From an uncultured Solirubrobacterales bacterium (GTDB lineage Bacteria > Actinomycetota > Thermoleophilia > Solirubrobacterales > JACPNS01): a stretch of DNA of 64,000 nt. How positions within the stretch are numbered: position 1 is the stretch's first letter; each line of letters begins with the position of its first letter. The notes beneath the pieces are model-generated. The model ran no database searches, had not been told where the DNA came from, and saw only the letters and a list, made by a program, of their open reading frames with translations. The stretch covers positions 1 to 64,000 of the forward strand of contig CAKZMQ010000001.1 in the NCBI GenBank assembly GCA_937128795.1, written 5' to 3'. The position numbers and the translations under genes were made by a program. Positions 9,454 to 18,768 of the stretch are shown here, piece after piece.

Positions 9454-9472
9454 CGCGGAGTGCAACTCCGCG
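9454..9472. promoter_or_regulatory. Perfect dyad in the divergent aminotransferase/esterase intergenic region
   Basis: CGCGGAGT (9454-9461), loop GCA, ACTCCGCG (9465-9472): an 8-bp perfect inverted repeat in the 180-bp gap between the minus-strand aminotransferase operon and the plus-strand hydrolase. It has no T-run on either side, so an operator is more likely than a terminator. No regulator gene is adjacent. Confidence 0.35.
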
Positions 9473-9564
9473 CATCCGTACGCTCGATTGCGCCATCAGG
9501 TCACAGCACGAGCTGTAAGTGCGCATGCCCAGAACAATGCGACATCTCTGACAAACTGCCCTCC

Positions 9565-10497
9565 ATGCCATTAGACCCGCAGATACAGCTTCTTGTCGAC
9601 AACCTCCCGAACGGCATCGCGTTGCCGATCGGCGATCCGGTCGACGCACGCAACCTTTTTCGCAAATTGACTGTCGCGCTACGCGATCAACAAGCTCCCG
9701 CGAACCTCGCCGCGATCGAAGACACGACCGTTCCCGGCGCGACAGCGGATCAACTGGCTCGCATCTATCGCCCGCACGCCGACGAACCATCGGCGACGAT
9801 GCTGTTCTTTCACGGTGGCGGATGGGTGGTCGGGGACCTGGAGTCGTACGACCTGACCGCGCGCACGATCGCCGAGCGCACCGGTATGACCGTGCTGAGC
9901 GTTGAGTACCGGTTGGCTCCGGAACACAAGTTTCCCGCCGGCGTCGAGGACGCCCTGGCAATCGCCGACTGGGTTCTCGCGAACGCAGGCAGCCTGGGCG
10001 GCGACGCCTCGCGCACGATTGTCAGCGGCGACAGTGCCGGCGGCAACTTCGCGGCGATCGTCGCGCAGGAAACCGCCGGTCGAGAGGTCGGCTTCAGCGG
10101 TCAAGCGCTGCTCTACCCGGTGCTCGACCTTGCGAACGACTACCCGTCACGCAGTGCGCACGCAGACGGACCGGTCCTCACAAGCGAGGTGTCTCGTTGG
10201 TTCGGCGAGTTGTATCTGGACGAGAACGACGACCTCTTCGCTCCTCGGATTTCTCCGATGCATTCAGACCGAGTGGCCCAAGTAGTGCCCGCCGTCGTCG
10301 CCACCGCAGGCTTCGACATCCTTCGCGACGAGGGCATCGAATACGCACGCCGCCTCGGCGATGCCGGAGTTTCGACGACGCACCTGCACTACGAGACGCT
10401 CCCCCACGGGTTTTTTGGCTTCGGCCCGCTCAGCGCAGCCGCCGACGCTGCGATCACCGAAGTCTGCACCGCCATTCAAACCCTTGATAGGGCTTAG
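9565..10497 (+). CDS. Alpha/beta hydrolase, hormone-sensitive lipase (HSL) family esterase
   Basis: A 310-residue esterase. It has the HSL oxyanion-hole motif FFHGGGWVVGD, the nucleophile elbow GDSAGG, the catalytic Asp in FDILRDEG and the catalytic His in LPHGFFGF, so the full triad is present. No signal peptide is seen, so it is cytoplasmic and probably cleaves short-chain acyl esters. The frame is open further upstream but the ATG at 9565 matches the usual start (MPLDPQIQLLVDNLPNG). Its stop overlaps the stop of the convergent crcB gene by two bases. Confidence 0.9.
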   Translation: MPLDPQIQLLVDNLPNGIALPIGDPVDARNLFRKLTVALRDQQAPANLAAIEDTTVPGATADQLARIYRPHADEPSATMLFFHGGGWVVGDLESYDLTARTIAERTGMTVLSVEYRLAPEHKFPAGVEDALAIADWVLANAGSLGGDASRTIVSGDSAGGNFAAIVAQETAGREVGFSGQALLYPVLDLANDYPSRSAHADGPVLTSEVSRWFGELYLDENDDLFAPRISPMHSDRVAQVVPAVVATAGFDILRDEGIEYARRLGDAGVSTTHLHYETLPHGFFGFGPLSAAADAAITEVCTAIQTLDRA

Positions 10498-10862
10498 AAC
10501 GCGCTGCCCAGTACGAAGCCGACGGAAAATGCGGCGAGGCCGAGGCCGAGACTGACCACAATGTTCGTCATGGCGCTGCGTAAAGCCCCGTCAGCGACCA
10601 ATCGCTCGGTCTCGAACATCCAGGTCGAGAAGGTCGTGAACGCGCCGAGCAGCCCGGTGCCAGCGAGCAGGCGCAAATCGTGGGTCGCACCCGCGCCGAT
10701 GAGCAGACCAAGCGCCAATGACCCGACGATGTTGACGATGAACGTCCCGAGCGGAAAATCGCGTGGGTCGGCCTGAACCACGCGATTGTGGATCCAAAAG
10801 CGACCGACCGCCCCCGCCCCGCCGAGCGCGCCGATGCCGAATGACAAGAAAACCGTGCTCAT
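10494..10862 (-). CDS. crcB: Fluoride channel/exporter subunit CrcB (Fluc), second gene of pair
   Basis: A 122-residue protein with four hydrophobic segments. Family features: GAGAVGRFW near the N terminus, the channel Asn in TFIVNIVGSLALG, and GLLGAFTTFSTWMFE, which carries the Phe-box and the conserved Thr-Thr-Phe-Ser. Its ATG overlaps the TGA of the preceding crcB gene (ATGA at 10859-10862), so the two are translationally coupled. Small CrcB pairs in Gram-positive bacteria commonly form heterodimeric fluoride channels that keep cytoplasmic fluoride low. Confidence 0.92.
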   Translation of the reverse strand: MSTVFLSFGIGALGGAGAVGRFWIHNRVVQADPRDFPLGTFIVNIVGSLALGLLIGAGATHDLRLLAGTGLLGAFTTFSTWMFETERLVADGALRSAMTNIVVSLGLGLAAFSVGFVLGSAF

Positions 10863-11269
10863 GCGAGATCCCGCCCACTGTCTACGAACCGACGCGCGGT
10901 GCTGACTGCGAGGAACCCAACGCTCAAGCTGGTCAGTGCGTAGATCAAAGCCAATTCGATGTCGCCCAAATCGATCATTTCGTAGAGCTCGAGCTGGATC
11001 GTCGAAAAGGTTGTGAGCGCACCGCAGAAGCCGCTCCCCAGCAGCGCAAGCCGCGCAGACGACCAGCCGTTCACGCGCTGATGGCTGATCACGAACGCAA
11101 GGATTGCGCAGCCGGAAACGTTGGCGAGGAAGGTCGCCCACGGCCACTGCCCGGGCGTGACCGGCCACAACTCAAGTATCCCGGCGCGAGTCAACGCACC
11201 GATGGCACCGCCGAGGAAGACGGCCACATAGAGCTGCGATTGACTTGCTTCTTCGCTACGAGTCGGCAT
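10859..11269 (-). CDS. crcB: Fluoride channel/exporter subunit CrcB (Fluc), first gene of pair
   Basis: A 136-residue four-TM protein with FLGGAIGALTRAGI at the N terminus, the conserved Asn in TFLANVSGC and GSGFCGALTTFSTIQLELYE. It precedes and overlaps the second crcB by four bases. The ATG at 11269 is preferred; longer frames have no ribosome site. I looked for a fluoride riboswitch in the 76 bp up to the divergent hydratase gene and saw no match to the conserved crcB-motif core. Confidence 0.9.
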   Translation of the reverse strand: MPTRSEEASQSQLYVAVFLGGAIGALTRAGILELWPVTPGQWPWATFLANVSGCAILAFVISHQRVNGWSSARLALLGSGFCGALTTFSTIQLELYEMIDLGDIELALIYALTSLSVGFLAVSTARRFVDSGRDLA

Positions 11270-11309
11270 CGGCTGCCATATGATCGCGCACACATCAGCC
11301 GTACAACGG

Positions 11310-11328
11310 GGCCCGACTGAATCGGGCC
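11310..11328 (+). other. Perfect hairpin in the leader of the enoyl-CoA hydratase gene
   Basis: GGCCCGA (11310-11316), loop CTGAA, TCGGGCC (11322-11328), a 7-bp GC-rich stem ending seven bases before the GGAG ribosome site of the gene starting at 11346. It lies in the 76-bp divergent gap with crcB. It could be a leader structure or an operator; no T-run follows. Confidence 0.4.
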
Positions 11329-11345
11329 GATCAAAGGAGTCGCAG

Positions 11346-12032
11346 GTGCCTTCACTAAGCCGTGACGGAAACGTCTTTCTTGTCGAATTGGACGAGGACG
11401 AGAATCGCTTCAACCCGGAATGGGTCGCGAGCATCAACGCCGTGCTTGACGAAGTCGAGGCCAGCGAGGCTCCGCGTGGGCTCGTGATCGCGGGCACCGG
11501 AAAGATCTGGTCCAACGGGCTCGATCTTGAATGGTTCGCCGCCAACGTCGAGAACGTCAACGATTTTCTGCTCGACGTACATGAACTGTTCGCACGAACG
11601 CTGTCGCTCGGGGTGCCGACGATCGCCGCCATCAAGGGCCACGCATTCGCCGCCGGAGCGATGCTTGCGCTCGCCACAGACGAACGCATCATGCGCGAAG
11701 ATCGCGGATACTTCTGCCTGCCCGAGGTCGACATCCGCATTCCATTCACTCCAGGTATGGACGCGCTGATCAAGTGCCGACTCGCACCTCAGGTCGCACA
11801 CGAGGCGATGACCACCGGTCGTCGCTACGGCGGCCCCGAGGCAGTCGCTGCCGGAATCGTTCAACAGGCCGTCCCCGAGGACCGAGTCATCGCGGCGGCC
11901 ATCGAGCGCGCCGCCGCGCTTGCCGAGAAAGACCCAGCGACGCTGGCGACGATCAAGCAGCGCCTGTATGCACCCGCTCTCGCCCACCTGCGCGACGCCG
12001 ACGCCAACAAACTGCCCGGTCTGGGCGACTGA
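11346..12032 (+). CDS. Enoyl-CoA hydratase/isomerase family protein
   Basis: A compact 228-residue crotonase-fold protein. It has NRFNPEWVASINAVLDEVE, the oxyanion segment GTGKIWSNGLDLEWF, the second oxyanion motif IKGHAFAAGAMLALATDERIM and the FCLPEVDIRIPFTPGM segment typical of the short delta3,delta2-enoyl-CoA isomerase-like branch. GTG at 11346 follows GGAG by six bases, whereas the in-frame ATG at 11280 lies before a hairpin and lacks a site. It precedes a quinone oxidoreductase by 35 bp. Isomerase versus hydratase cannot be decided by eye. Confidence 0.85.
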   Translation: MPSLSRDGNVFLVELDEDENRFNPEWVASINAVLDEVEASEAPRGLVIAGTGKIWSNGLDLEWFAANVENVNDFLLDVHELFARTLSLGVPTIAAIKGHAFAAGAMLALATDERIMREDRGYFCLPEVDIRIPFTPGMDALIKCRLAPQVAHEAMTTGRRYGGPEAVAAGIVQQAVPEDRVIAAAIERAAALAEKDPATLATIKQRLYAPALAHLRDADANKLPGLGD

Positions 12033-12067
12033 TCGCCGACCGAACCCAAAAGTGAGAGACTGAACCG

Positions 12068-13024
12068 ATGCGAGCAATCCAGGTGACGAAGTTCGGCGGA
12101 CCGGAGGTTCTGGTGGCATCCGACCTACCGGAGCCGGAGGTACCCGAAGGCGCGATCGCGATCGATGTAGAAGCCGCGGGCGTCAATTACGCAGACACAC
12201 ACCAGGCCGAGAACTCGTATCTCGCCCCTGCCGAGTTGCCACTGATTCCCGGTGCCGAAGTCGTTGGCATCACGCCAGATGGTCGTCGTGTCGTCGCCCT
12301 GCTCAGCGGCGGCGGCTACGCAGAGAAGACGGTCGCCTGGCCGCAGATGTGTTGGGATGTTCCGTCGGGAGTCACTGCCGCCGAAGCGCTCTCTGTCGTG
12401 CTCCAGGGGGCAACCGCATGGCACCTGCTGAAGACCTCTGCGCGCCTGGAGAAGGGCGAGACCGTCGTGGTACACGCGGCCGGTGGAGGCGTCGGCACGA
12501 TCGCCGTTCAGTTGGCGAAGCGTTGGGGTGCCGGGCGCGTGATCGCAACGGCCTCGTCACAGGCCAAGCGCGACCAAGCGATCAATCTCGGCGCCGACGT
12601 TGCGATCGACTCGCGCGTAGATACGGCCGACGAAATGCGCAGCTCGCTTCGCGAGGCCAACGACGGCCAAAAGGTCGACGTGATTCTCGACATGGTCGGC
12701 GGCCCGACCTTCGACGGCGGGCTGAAGGCGCTCGCGCCGTTCGGTCGATTGGTCGCCTTCGGGATGGCCGGGCGCGTACCGCCGCAACCAATCGACCCGG
12801 GAATGCTGATGGGAACTTCACGTTCCGTGATCGGCTTTTGGCTGGTCCACTGCATGACCAAGCCGGGGATGATGGACGCGGCGGTTGAGGATCTTCTGAA
12901 CTTGATCGTCAGTACCGAACTGACGGTCGTTGCCGGCGGCAGCTACCCGCTCGATCAGGCGCGACGCGCCCATGAGGACCTTCGCGCCCGCAACACGACC
13001 GGCAAACTCGTGCTCGTTCCCTGA
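12068..13024 (+). CDS. NADPH:quinone oxidoreductase-like medium-chain dehydrogenase (zinc-free)
   Basis: A 318-residue MDR-family enzyme. The start MRAIQVTKFGGPEVL is characteristic, followed by a GroES-like domain and the NADPH Rossmann motif VVVHAAGGGVGTIAVQLAKRWGAGRVIATA (about residues 140-170). The Cys ligands of zinc alcohol dehydrogenases are absent, as in Qor-type proteins. It likely reduces quinones or enones with NADPH in the cytoplasm. It follows the enoyl-CoA hydratase gene closely and probably shares its transcript. Confidence 0.88.
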   Translation: MRAIQVTKFGGPEVLVASDLPEPEVPEGAIAIDVEAAGVNYADTHQAENSYLAPAELPLIPGAEVVGITPDGRRVVALLSGGGYAEKTVAWPQMCWDVPSGVTAAEALSVVLQGATAWHLLKTSARLEKGETVVVHAAGGGVGTIAVQLAKRWGAGRVIATASSQAKRDQAINLGADVAIDSRVDTADEMRSSLREANDGQKVDVILDMVGGPTFDGGLKALAPFGRLVAFGMAGRVPPQPIDPGMLMGTSRSVIGFWLVHCMTKPGMMDAAVEDLLNLIVSTELTVVAGGSYPLDQARRAHEDLRARNTTGKLVLVP

Positions 13025-13060
13025 CGAGTTGGCTTTGTCGATGACCTGGAGGCCGTCGCC

Positions 13061-13528
13061 CTATAGGTCGTCGACAAACGAGCAGACGGCTGCGATCGCT
13101 TTGGTCGCGCACTCGAGCTCCTCGATCGAGAGCTCGGCCAGCGCCGCATCCCACGCCTCGCGCATCTCGTCGCGACGCGCCTCGAGCATTTCCTTGCCGT
13201 CCGACGTCAAGCGCGTGATGACGACGCGCTTGTCCTCGACTTGACGTTCACGTTCGACCACGCCCGAGACCGCGAGTTGATCGAGCATGTGCGTCGTGGT
13301 TGCCGGAGTAAGACCGGCGGCTTCGGCGAGCTGGCCCGACGACATCGGACCGTTTTCGAGCAACGGTTGGAGCAGATTCACCTGCGGTGCGGTCAGCCGC
13401 CCCGGCTGCATCGCATCGCGACCGCGGAGCCTGCGTTGAGCACGCGCTACTTGCTGGTAAGCCGTTCCGAATGCTTCGAGCGCGTCGGCACGCGCGGTGG
13501 TCGATTCGGTCGATACCAAATTTTCCAT
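13061..13528 (-). CDS. MarR family transcriptional regulator
   Basis: A 155-residue winged-helix protein. It has LTAPQVNLLQPLLENGPMSSGQLAEAAGLTPATTTHMLDQLAVSGVVERE (recognition helix) followed by the wing VEDKRVVITRLTSDGKEML, matching the MarR D-x-R-x(5)-L-T pattern with Lys before the Arg. It is convergent with the quinone oxidoreductase and sits downstream of purT on the same strand. Target genes and ligand are not evident. Confidence 0.88.
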   Translation of the reverse strand: MENLVSTESTTARADALEAFGTAYQQVARAQRRLRGRDAMQPGRLTAPQVNLLQPLLENGPMSSGQLAEAAGLTPATTTHMLDQLAVSGVVERERQVEDKRVVITRLTSDGKEMLEARRDEMREAWDAALAELSIEELECATKAIAAVCSFVDDL

Positions 13529-13597
13529 AGAGCGAGTCTAACGGCAGATCGTGCCGCAGACCGGAACGCCAAGTGTTTTTTTCACCGATTGGTGGAC

Positions 13598-14809
13598 TTA
13601 TTGCGGGACCGCGCGAATGCGCATTGCTGCGGCAAACGCGTGGGTTCGTGCGGCCTCAGCATCGTCCGCGCGTGTGAGAACAACGGCAAGACGTCGACCC
13701 TTCGAACTCGACGGCTTTGCGAAAATCCGTAGCTCGGTATCGCGGTGAACGCTCAGCGCGTTGTCGATTCCGTCGTAGGCGGGGGCGTCCAGATCGTCGT
13801 CGCCAAGCACGACTGCGCTCGCCGCCGGTGACCGCAACGGAATCTCACCGGATTGAACCGGCAGCCCGAGAATCGCGTGCACGTGCAACGCGAACTCGGA
13901 CAGATCCTGGCTTGCCATCGTGACCATCCCCGTGTCGTGCGGCCGCGGCGAGACCTCGGAAAACAACACCTCGTCGCCAGCGACGAACAGCTCAACGCCA
14001 AAGATGCCGTGGCCACCAAGCTCGTCGGTGATCTTCTGCGCGATCTCGTGGCAGCGATCGAGCACCGCCTGGTCAACCGGTGCCGGTTGCCAGCTCTCGC
14101 GATAGTCGCCCGATTCTTGGCGGTGGCCGATCGGCGCGCAGAACGACGTGCCAGCGGCGTGGCGAACGGTCAGCATTGTGATCTCATAGTCGAAATCGAC
14201 GAACGCCTCGCAGATCACACGGGTGCCGCCGACGCGTCCGGCTTCTTGGGCGTAGGTCCACGCCGCGTCGACGTCGTCAACCGTCTTGATCGTCGACTGG
14301 CCTTTGCCGGAGGAGGACATCAGAGGCTTGACCACACAGGGCAGCCCGAGTTCGTTCGCTGCGGCCCGCAGTTCGTCCACGTTCTCGCAGAACTTGTACG
14401 GCGAGGTCGCCAGCCCCAGCTGCTCGGCCGCGAGCCTACGGATTTCTTCGCGGTCCATCGTCAGTCGGGCAGCTCGCGCGGTCGGCACGACTTTCACGCC
14501 CAGCTCCTCGAAATCGGCGAGCACGTCGGTTGCGATCGCCTCGATCTCGGGCACAACGATCAAGCGCTCGCACGGGATGTCGCGTTCGGCTTCAAGCATC
14601 GATCGCAACGCCTCCGCGTCGGTCATCTTCAGCACGTGACGGCGGTGGGCAATCGCCATCGCCGGTGCGTCGTCGTAGCGATCGCAGGCCACCACTTCGC
14701 AGCCAAGCCGCACCGCTTCGATCGCCACTTCGCGCCCCAGCTCACCGGACCCAAGCAGCACGAGTCGCGTCGCCCGTGGCGATCCGGGAGTTCCGATGCG
14801 CAGGTTCAT
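13598..14809 (-). CDS. purT: Formate-dependent phosphoribosylglycinamide formyltransferase (PurT)
   Basis: A 403-residue ATP-grasp enzyme that makes formyl-GAR from GAR, formate and ATP in purine synthesis. Visible are the N-terminal [37 protein letters not shown], the ATP-grasp loop [36 protein letters not shown] segment and [22 protein letters not shown] with the Mg-binding Glu residues. I start it at the ATG at 14809 because the longer frame runs into the divergent LOG-family gene, which begins 29 bp away. Confidence 0.93.
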   Translation of the reverse strand: MNLRIGTPGSPRATRLVLLGSGELGREVAIEAVRLGCEVVACDRYDDAPAMAIAHRRHVLKMTDAEALRSMLEAERDIPCERLIVVPEIEAIATDVLADFEELGVKVVPTARAARLTMDREEIRRLAAEQLGLATSPYKFCENVDELRAAANELGLPCVVKPLMSSSGKGQSTIKTVDDVDAAWTYAQEAGRVGGTRVICEAFVDFDYEITMLTVRHAAGTSFCAPIGHRQESGDYRESWQPAPVDQAVLDRCHEIAQKITDELGGHGIFGVELFVAGDEVLFSEVSPRPHDTGMVTMASQDLSEFALHVHAILGLPVQSGEIPLRSPAASAVVLGDDDLDAPAYDGIDNALSVHRDTELRIFAKPSSSKGRRLAVVLTRADDAEAARTHAFAAAMRIRAVPQ

Positions 14810-14838
14810 CGCCGCGAGGATACGGTACGCACGATCCC

Positions 14839-15573
14839 ATGACCGACCGAAACGAACCAGACCTCCCACCGTTCGCCTCGACTTTCGACGAAGACCTGTT
14901 GCTCGGGGTCGGACTTGACGTTCCGCTCGACACCTCCAACGACCCCGAGCGCATCCAGAAGATCGCCGCAGAGTTCGAGTACGGATTCACGGCCTTGGCG
15001 CAGGTGCCGCGAGGGGTTTCGATCTTCGGATCGGCGCGCACCCCGCCGAACGATCCCGATTACGTCCTCGCCCGCGCCGTCGCCGCCGAGCTCGGTCGCG
15101 TCGGCTACTCGATCATCACCGGCGGAGGGCCGGGAATAATGGAGGCCGCAAACCGCGGCGCGAGAGACGCCGGTGCCGTCTCGATCGGACTGAACATCGA
15201 ACTCCCGCATGAGCAGAAGCCCAACGATTATCAAGACATTCAGTTGATGTTCCGCCACTTCTTTGCGCGCAAGGTGATGTTCGTGCGCTATTCGCAGGCC
15301 TTCGTCGTGATGCCCGGTGGCTTTGGAACGATGGACGAGTTGTTCGAGGCCCTGACGCTCGCCCAGACCGGCAAGATCAAGCACTTTCCGGTCGCGCTGG
15401 TGGGTCGCCACTACTGGGGTGGACTCGTTGATTGGTTGCGCGAGAAGATGCTCGAAAACGCGAACGTGGACGCTGCCGACCTTCAGCGACTGCACGTCTG
15501 CGAGACGCCCGAAGAGGTGCGCGAGCTGATCGGTGCCGAGGGCGCAATGTTGCGCGCGTTGACGGTTTGGTGA
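14839..15573 (+). CDS. LOG family (TIGR00730) Rossmann-fold protein
   Basis: A 244-residue protein with [17 protein letters not shown], the loop [15 protein letters not shown] and the signature [22 protein letters not shown], which contains the PGGxGTxxE motif of cytokinin-riboside 5'-monophosphate phosphoribohydrolase (LOG) proteins. The family cleaves the N-glycosidic bond of adenosine or N6-modified adenosine monophosphates, and bacterial members may act in nucleotide salvage. It is divergent from purT, so two purine-related genes share a 29-bp promoter region. Confidence 0.9.
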   Translation: MTDRNEPDLPPFASTFDEDLLLGVGLDVPLDTSNDPERIQKIAAEFEYGFTALAQVPRGVSIFGSARTPPNDPDYVLARAVAAELGRVGYSIITGGGPGIMEAANRGARDAGAVSIGLNIELPHEQKPNDYQDIQLMFRHFFARKVMFVRYSQAFVVMPGGFGTMDELFEALTLAQTGKIKHFPVALVGRHYWGGLVDWLREKMLENANVDAADLQRLHVCETPEEVRELIGAEGAMLRALTVW

Positions 15574-15617
15574 CCGACGGCGGGATTGCCGCATCGGCGG
15601 GCGAATAGGTTCGCATC

Positions 15618-17153
15618 ATGTGGATGGACTTCTTCAGGCCGATGCCCGCTGGCCAACGGCGTTCGGGGCGCGCGATCCTGCTGCGAGCCGCGCCGCCGCT
15701 CGGCATCGGCGTGATCGGTTCAAACATCATCGGCGCGATGATCCTGTACTCGCTGATGGCATGGGTGATTCCCGTTCCGCAACTCGAGGACGACGACCGC
15801 ATCCGTGCCGTGAACGTCGTCGCCCTGGTCACCTACACGGCCCTCGCGCTGACGATCGGAATCTTCAAGACGATCAAGGATCTCCGTCCGGTGATCGTTT
15901 GGCTCAACCTCGACAGGCCGCCAACGCCAGAGGAGCAGGCACTCGCGCTGCTCGGGCCGCGCCGGCTGCTTGTGCGCATGGCGATGCTTTGGGGCTTTGG
16001 GCTGATCCTCTTCACCGCGCTCAACTTTGCCTATTCGCCGCGACTCGCGTTGGTCGTCGGCATCGCAGGTCTGTTCAGCGGACTTGGCACGTGCGCCTTC
16101 AGCTACCTCGTTGCCGAGCGCACCACTCGCGAGGTTGCGCGTCGCGCATTGGAGGAAGGGCCGAAAGAACACCCCGGAGTGCCCGGCGTGACGACTCGAG
16201 TGATGCTCACCTGGGCGATCAGTACCGGCGTTCCGATTCTCGGCGTCGCGCTGATGGCCGGTGGCGTAGCGCTCGACATCCTCCCGCCCGACACTCAAAA
16301 ATTCGCTTATGCAGCGATGGCAATCAGCGGCGTCGCGCTATTCATCGGGCTACAGGCAATGTTCTTGGTTTCGCGCTCGATCGCCGATCCGGTCAAGTCC
16401 GTGCGCATCGGCATCGACCGCGTGGGCGCGGGCGACCTGACGGCAAACGTGCCGGTATACGACGCAAGCGAAATCGGCCTGCTGCAGTCCGGATTCAACG
16501 ACATGGTCGACGGACTGCGCGAACGCGAACGCGTGCGCGACCTGTTCGGCAGGCACGTGGGCGAGGACGTCGCCGAACAGGCCCTTCAAGTTGGCGCAGA
16601 ACTCGGCGGAGAGGTTCGCGAGGTGGCGGTGGTTTTCATCGACATCGTCGGCTCGACCGAGATGGCGACGAAGCTGCCTCCCCAAGAGGTCGTCGAGCTG
16701 CTCAACCGATTCTTCGGTGTGGTGGTTGACGTGGTCAACTCTCACGGCGGATCGATCAACAAGTTTGAGGGCGATGCTGCGTTGTGCATCTTCGGCGCCC
16801 CGCTCGATCGAGACGATGCTGCCGGCGACGCGCTCGCGGCTGCGCGCAGAATGGTGAAGCGACTCGCAGTCGAACTGCCAGAGCTGGCGGCAGGTGTAGG
16901 CGTGAGCGCCGGCCCGGCCGTCGCCGGCAACGTCGGCAGCTCAGAACGCCACGAGTACACGGTGATCGGCGACCCGGTGAATGAGGCGGCGCGATTGACT
17001 GAAATTGCGAAGACGGTTGAGGGTGGCCTGGTCGCCTCCGCGCGCGTGGTTGAGGCCGCTGGCGAAGAAGAGTCGAAGCACTGGCAGCTTGGCGAAGCGG
17101 TCGTAGTGCGCGGCCGAAGCGAGCCGACACGACTGGCCACGCCGACCGGCTAG
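15618..17153 (+). CDS. Membrane-bound class III adenylate cyclase with HAMP domain
   Basis: A 511-residue protein: about six TM helices (residues 20-245), a HAMP domain (SRSIADPVKSVRIGIDRVGAGDL, about 250-305) and a C-terminal class III cyclase domain (about 330-500). Catalytic residues are all visible: metal Asp in VVFIDIVGST and in KFEGDAALCIFG, adenine-selecting Lys in NKFEGD and Asp in GDPVNEAARL, and the transition-state Asn and Arg in NEAAR. The layout matches the mycobacterial Rv1318c-Rv1320c/Rv3645 group. It should make cAMP in response to a membrane or lipid signal. Start may be the ATG at 15618 or the next at 15624. Confidence 0.9.
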   Translation: MWMDFFRPMPAGQRRSGRAILLRAAPPLGIGVIGSNIIGAMILYSLMAWVIPVPQLEDDDRIRAVNVVALVTYTALALTIGIFKTIKDLRPVIVWLNLDRPPTPEEQALALLGPRRLLVRMAMLWGFGLILFTALNFAYSPRLALVVGIAGLFSGLGTCAFSYLVAERTTREVARRALEEGPKEHPGVPGVTTRVMLTWAISTGVPILGVALMAGGVALDILPPDTQKFAYAAMAISGVALFIGLQAMFLVSRSIADPVKSVRIGIDRVGAGDLTANVPVYDASEIGLLQSGFNDMVDGLRERERVRDLFGRHVGEDVAEQALQVGAELGGEVREVAVVFIDIVGSTEMATKLPPQEVVELLNRFFGVVVDVVNSHGGSINKFEGDAALCIFGAPLDRDDAAGDALAAARRMVKRLAVELPELAAGVGVSAGPAVAGNVGSSERHEYTVIGDPVNEAARLTEIAKTVEGGLVASARVVEAAGEEESKHWQLGEAVVVRGRSEPTRLATPTG

Positions 17154-17216
17154 CGTTTCGTCGATCTTCACCGATCGGTACAGAACTCGAAAATCATCAC
17201 ATAGGATGGGAAATCG

Positions 17217-18431
17217 ATGGAAGCCAGCGCCAAAACACGTCCTGCCAAACCCTCAGGAATGGCCAAGGACATCACCCCGCCGTTCACCGAGGAACTCGAG
17301 GAGTTCCGCAAGTCCGTACGCGGCTGGGTGCTGGCGAACCTCACTCCCCACGCCGATGAGTGGGAAGCGTCGAAGCACTTTCCCGATGAGGTCTTCAAGA
17401 CCGTGGCCTCGCAGGGCTATTTGGGCCTGAAGTTCGAAGAGGAGTACGGCGGATCCAACGAGGGCGGTCTGGAGAACCCGGCGCAGGGATATCTTGCCGA
17501 CGCGGTCCAGCTGGAAGAGCTTCCCGCCTGCGGCAGCGGCGGTGTGGCGGCGGGCATATGGGCGCATGCAGGCATCGCGCTCACGCCGATCTGGAAGTTC
17601 GGCAGCCACGAGCAGAAGCTCAAGTACTTGAAGCCCGGCGTTTCCGGCGACAAGATCGCTGCGCTGGCGATCACCGAGCCCGGTGCCGGTAGCGACGTGG
17701 CAGGTATCCAGACCAAGGCTGAAAAGGTCGACGGCGGCTACCTGCTCAACGGTTCGAAGGTCTTCATCACCAACGGCGTCCGCGCGCATACGATCGTTAC
17801 CGCCGCCAAGACCACTCCCGAAGGCGGTCACCACGGCATCAGCTTTTTCATCGTCGAGCGCGGCGAGGGCGTGACTTCATCGCCGCTCGAAAAGCTTGGC
17901 TGGCACGCGTCTGACACTGCCGAGATCGGCTACAACGACGTCTTCGTGCCCGAAGAGAACCTGCTCGGTGAAGAGAACCACGGCTTCTACATGATCATGG
18001 CCAACTTCCAGTGGGAGCGCCTGATGATGGCCCTCGGCGCAGTCGGCGCGATGAAGGACGTCTTCGCGGCCACGCTCGATTACGCCCACGAACGCAACGC
18101 CTTCGGCCGACCGATCAGCAACTTCCAGGTGATCCGTCACAAGTTCGCCGACATGGCCACCCAGATTGAGGCCGCCCGCACGATGACTTACAACGCGCTG
18201 CGCCTCTTCGTTGAAGGCAAGGAACCGCTATCGGAAGTGACGATGGCCAAGCTCTTCACCCAGCGCCTGCTCGTCAACATCTGCGACGAGTGCCTACAGA
18301 TCCACGGCGGCTGGGGCTACATGAAGGAATACAAGATCGAACGCGCGCTACGCGACGCCCGCCTCGGCCCGATCGGCGGCGGTACCGATGAGATCATGAA
18401 GGAGATCCTCGGTAAGACGTTGGGGGTCTGA
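17217..18431 (+). CDS. Acyl-CoA dehydrogenase
   Basis: A 404-residue FAD flavoenzyme. FAD and substrate motifs AITEPGAGSDVAGIQTKAEK and VFITNG are present, as is the C-terminal signature IHGGWGYMKEYKIERALRDARL followed by GGGTDEIMKEILGK with the usual catalytic Glu position. It oxidises acyl-CoA to enoyl-CoA. The ATG at 17217 follows a GGATGGG site. It appears to be a single-gene unit, ending about 110 bp before a very strong hairpin. Confidence 0.92.
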   Translation: MEASAKTRPAKPSGMAKDITPPFTEELEEFRKSVRGWVLANLTPHADEWEASKHFPDEVFKTVASQGYLGLKFEEEYGGSNEGGLENPAQGYLADAVQLEELPACGSGGVAAGIWAHAGIALTPIWKFGSHEQKLKYLKPGVSGDKIAALAITEPGAGSDVAGIQTKAEKVDGGYLLNGSKVFITNGVRAHTIVTAAKTTPEGGHHGISFFIVERGEGVTSSPLEKLGWHASDTAEIGYNDVFVPEENLLGEENHGFYMIMANFQWERLMMALGAVGAMKDVFAATLDYAHERNAFGRPISNFQVIRHKFADMATQIEAARTMTYNALRLFVEGKEPLSEVTMAKLFTQRLLVNICDECLQIHGGWGYMKEYKIERALRDARLGPIGGGTDEIMKEILGKTLGV

Positions 18432-18540
18432 TTACGTAGCCGGCGAGCGTGTGGCGAGTGATTGCCCGTGCCGTCGGTGATGTAGGTGTTTTGTTGGCCA
18501 GGGGCTTGCTTGGACATCGCCCGTAACTGTGCGTGATATT

Positions 18541-18588
18541 GCCGCATGCCCTGTCCATGCGGCGTGCTGCATGGACAGGGCATGCGGC
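18541..18588. terminator. Perfect 20-bp-stem hairpin downstream of the acyl-CoA dehydrogenase gene
   Basis: Bases 18541-18560 (GCCGCATGCCCTGTCCATGC) are perfectly complementary to 18569-18588, with an 8-base loop. The right arm is followed by GTTTT, so on the plus strand it can work as a terminator, although a 20-bp stem is longer than usual. The rest of the 337-bp gap (18432-18768) holds no credible gene. A second small stem (CCGATCG-GA-CGATCGG, read on the minus strand, about 18739-18754) lies just past the stop of the convergent Ig-repeat gene. Confidence 0.6.
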
Positions 18589-18768
18589 GTTTTGGCCCTT
18601 GCGTATCGGGCAGGGGATTGGCGGGAATTGGAAAGCGCTTGGGATCGCGAGAATCAAGCTCAGGGCCGCCGATCCAGAACTGAAACGACCGGAGCTCTCG
18701 CCCCGGCCGCTTCATATACCCCCCAGTACTGATCTGCCCCCGATCGTCCGATCGGTGGTTCGTTCCTC

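Noticed and set aside
11270..11345. Possible fluoride riboswitch upstream of the crcB pair
   Set aside because: I could not find the conserved fluoride-motif core in either orientation; only a 7-bp hairpin belonging to the hydratase leader is present.
13583..13594. CACCGATTGGTG near-palindrome beside a T-run between purT and the MarR gene
   Set aside because: The T-run precedes the stem on the plus strand, so it does not fit a terminator for purT, and the dyad is imperfect; too weak to call an operator.
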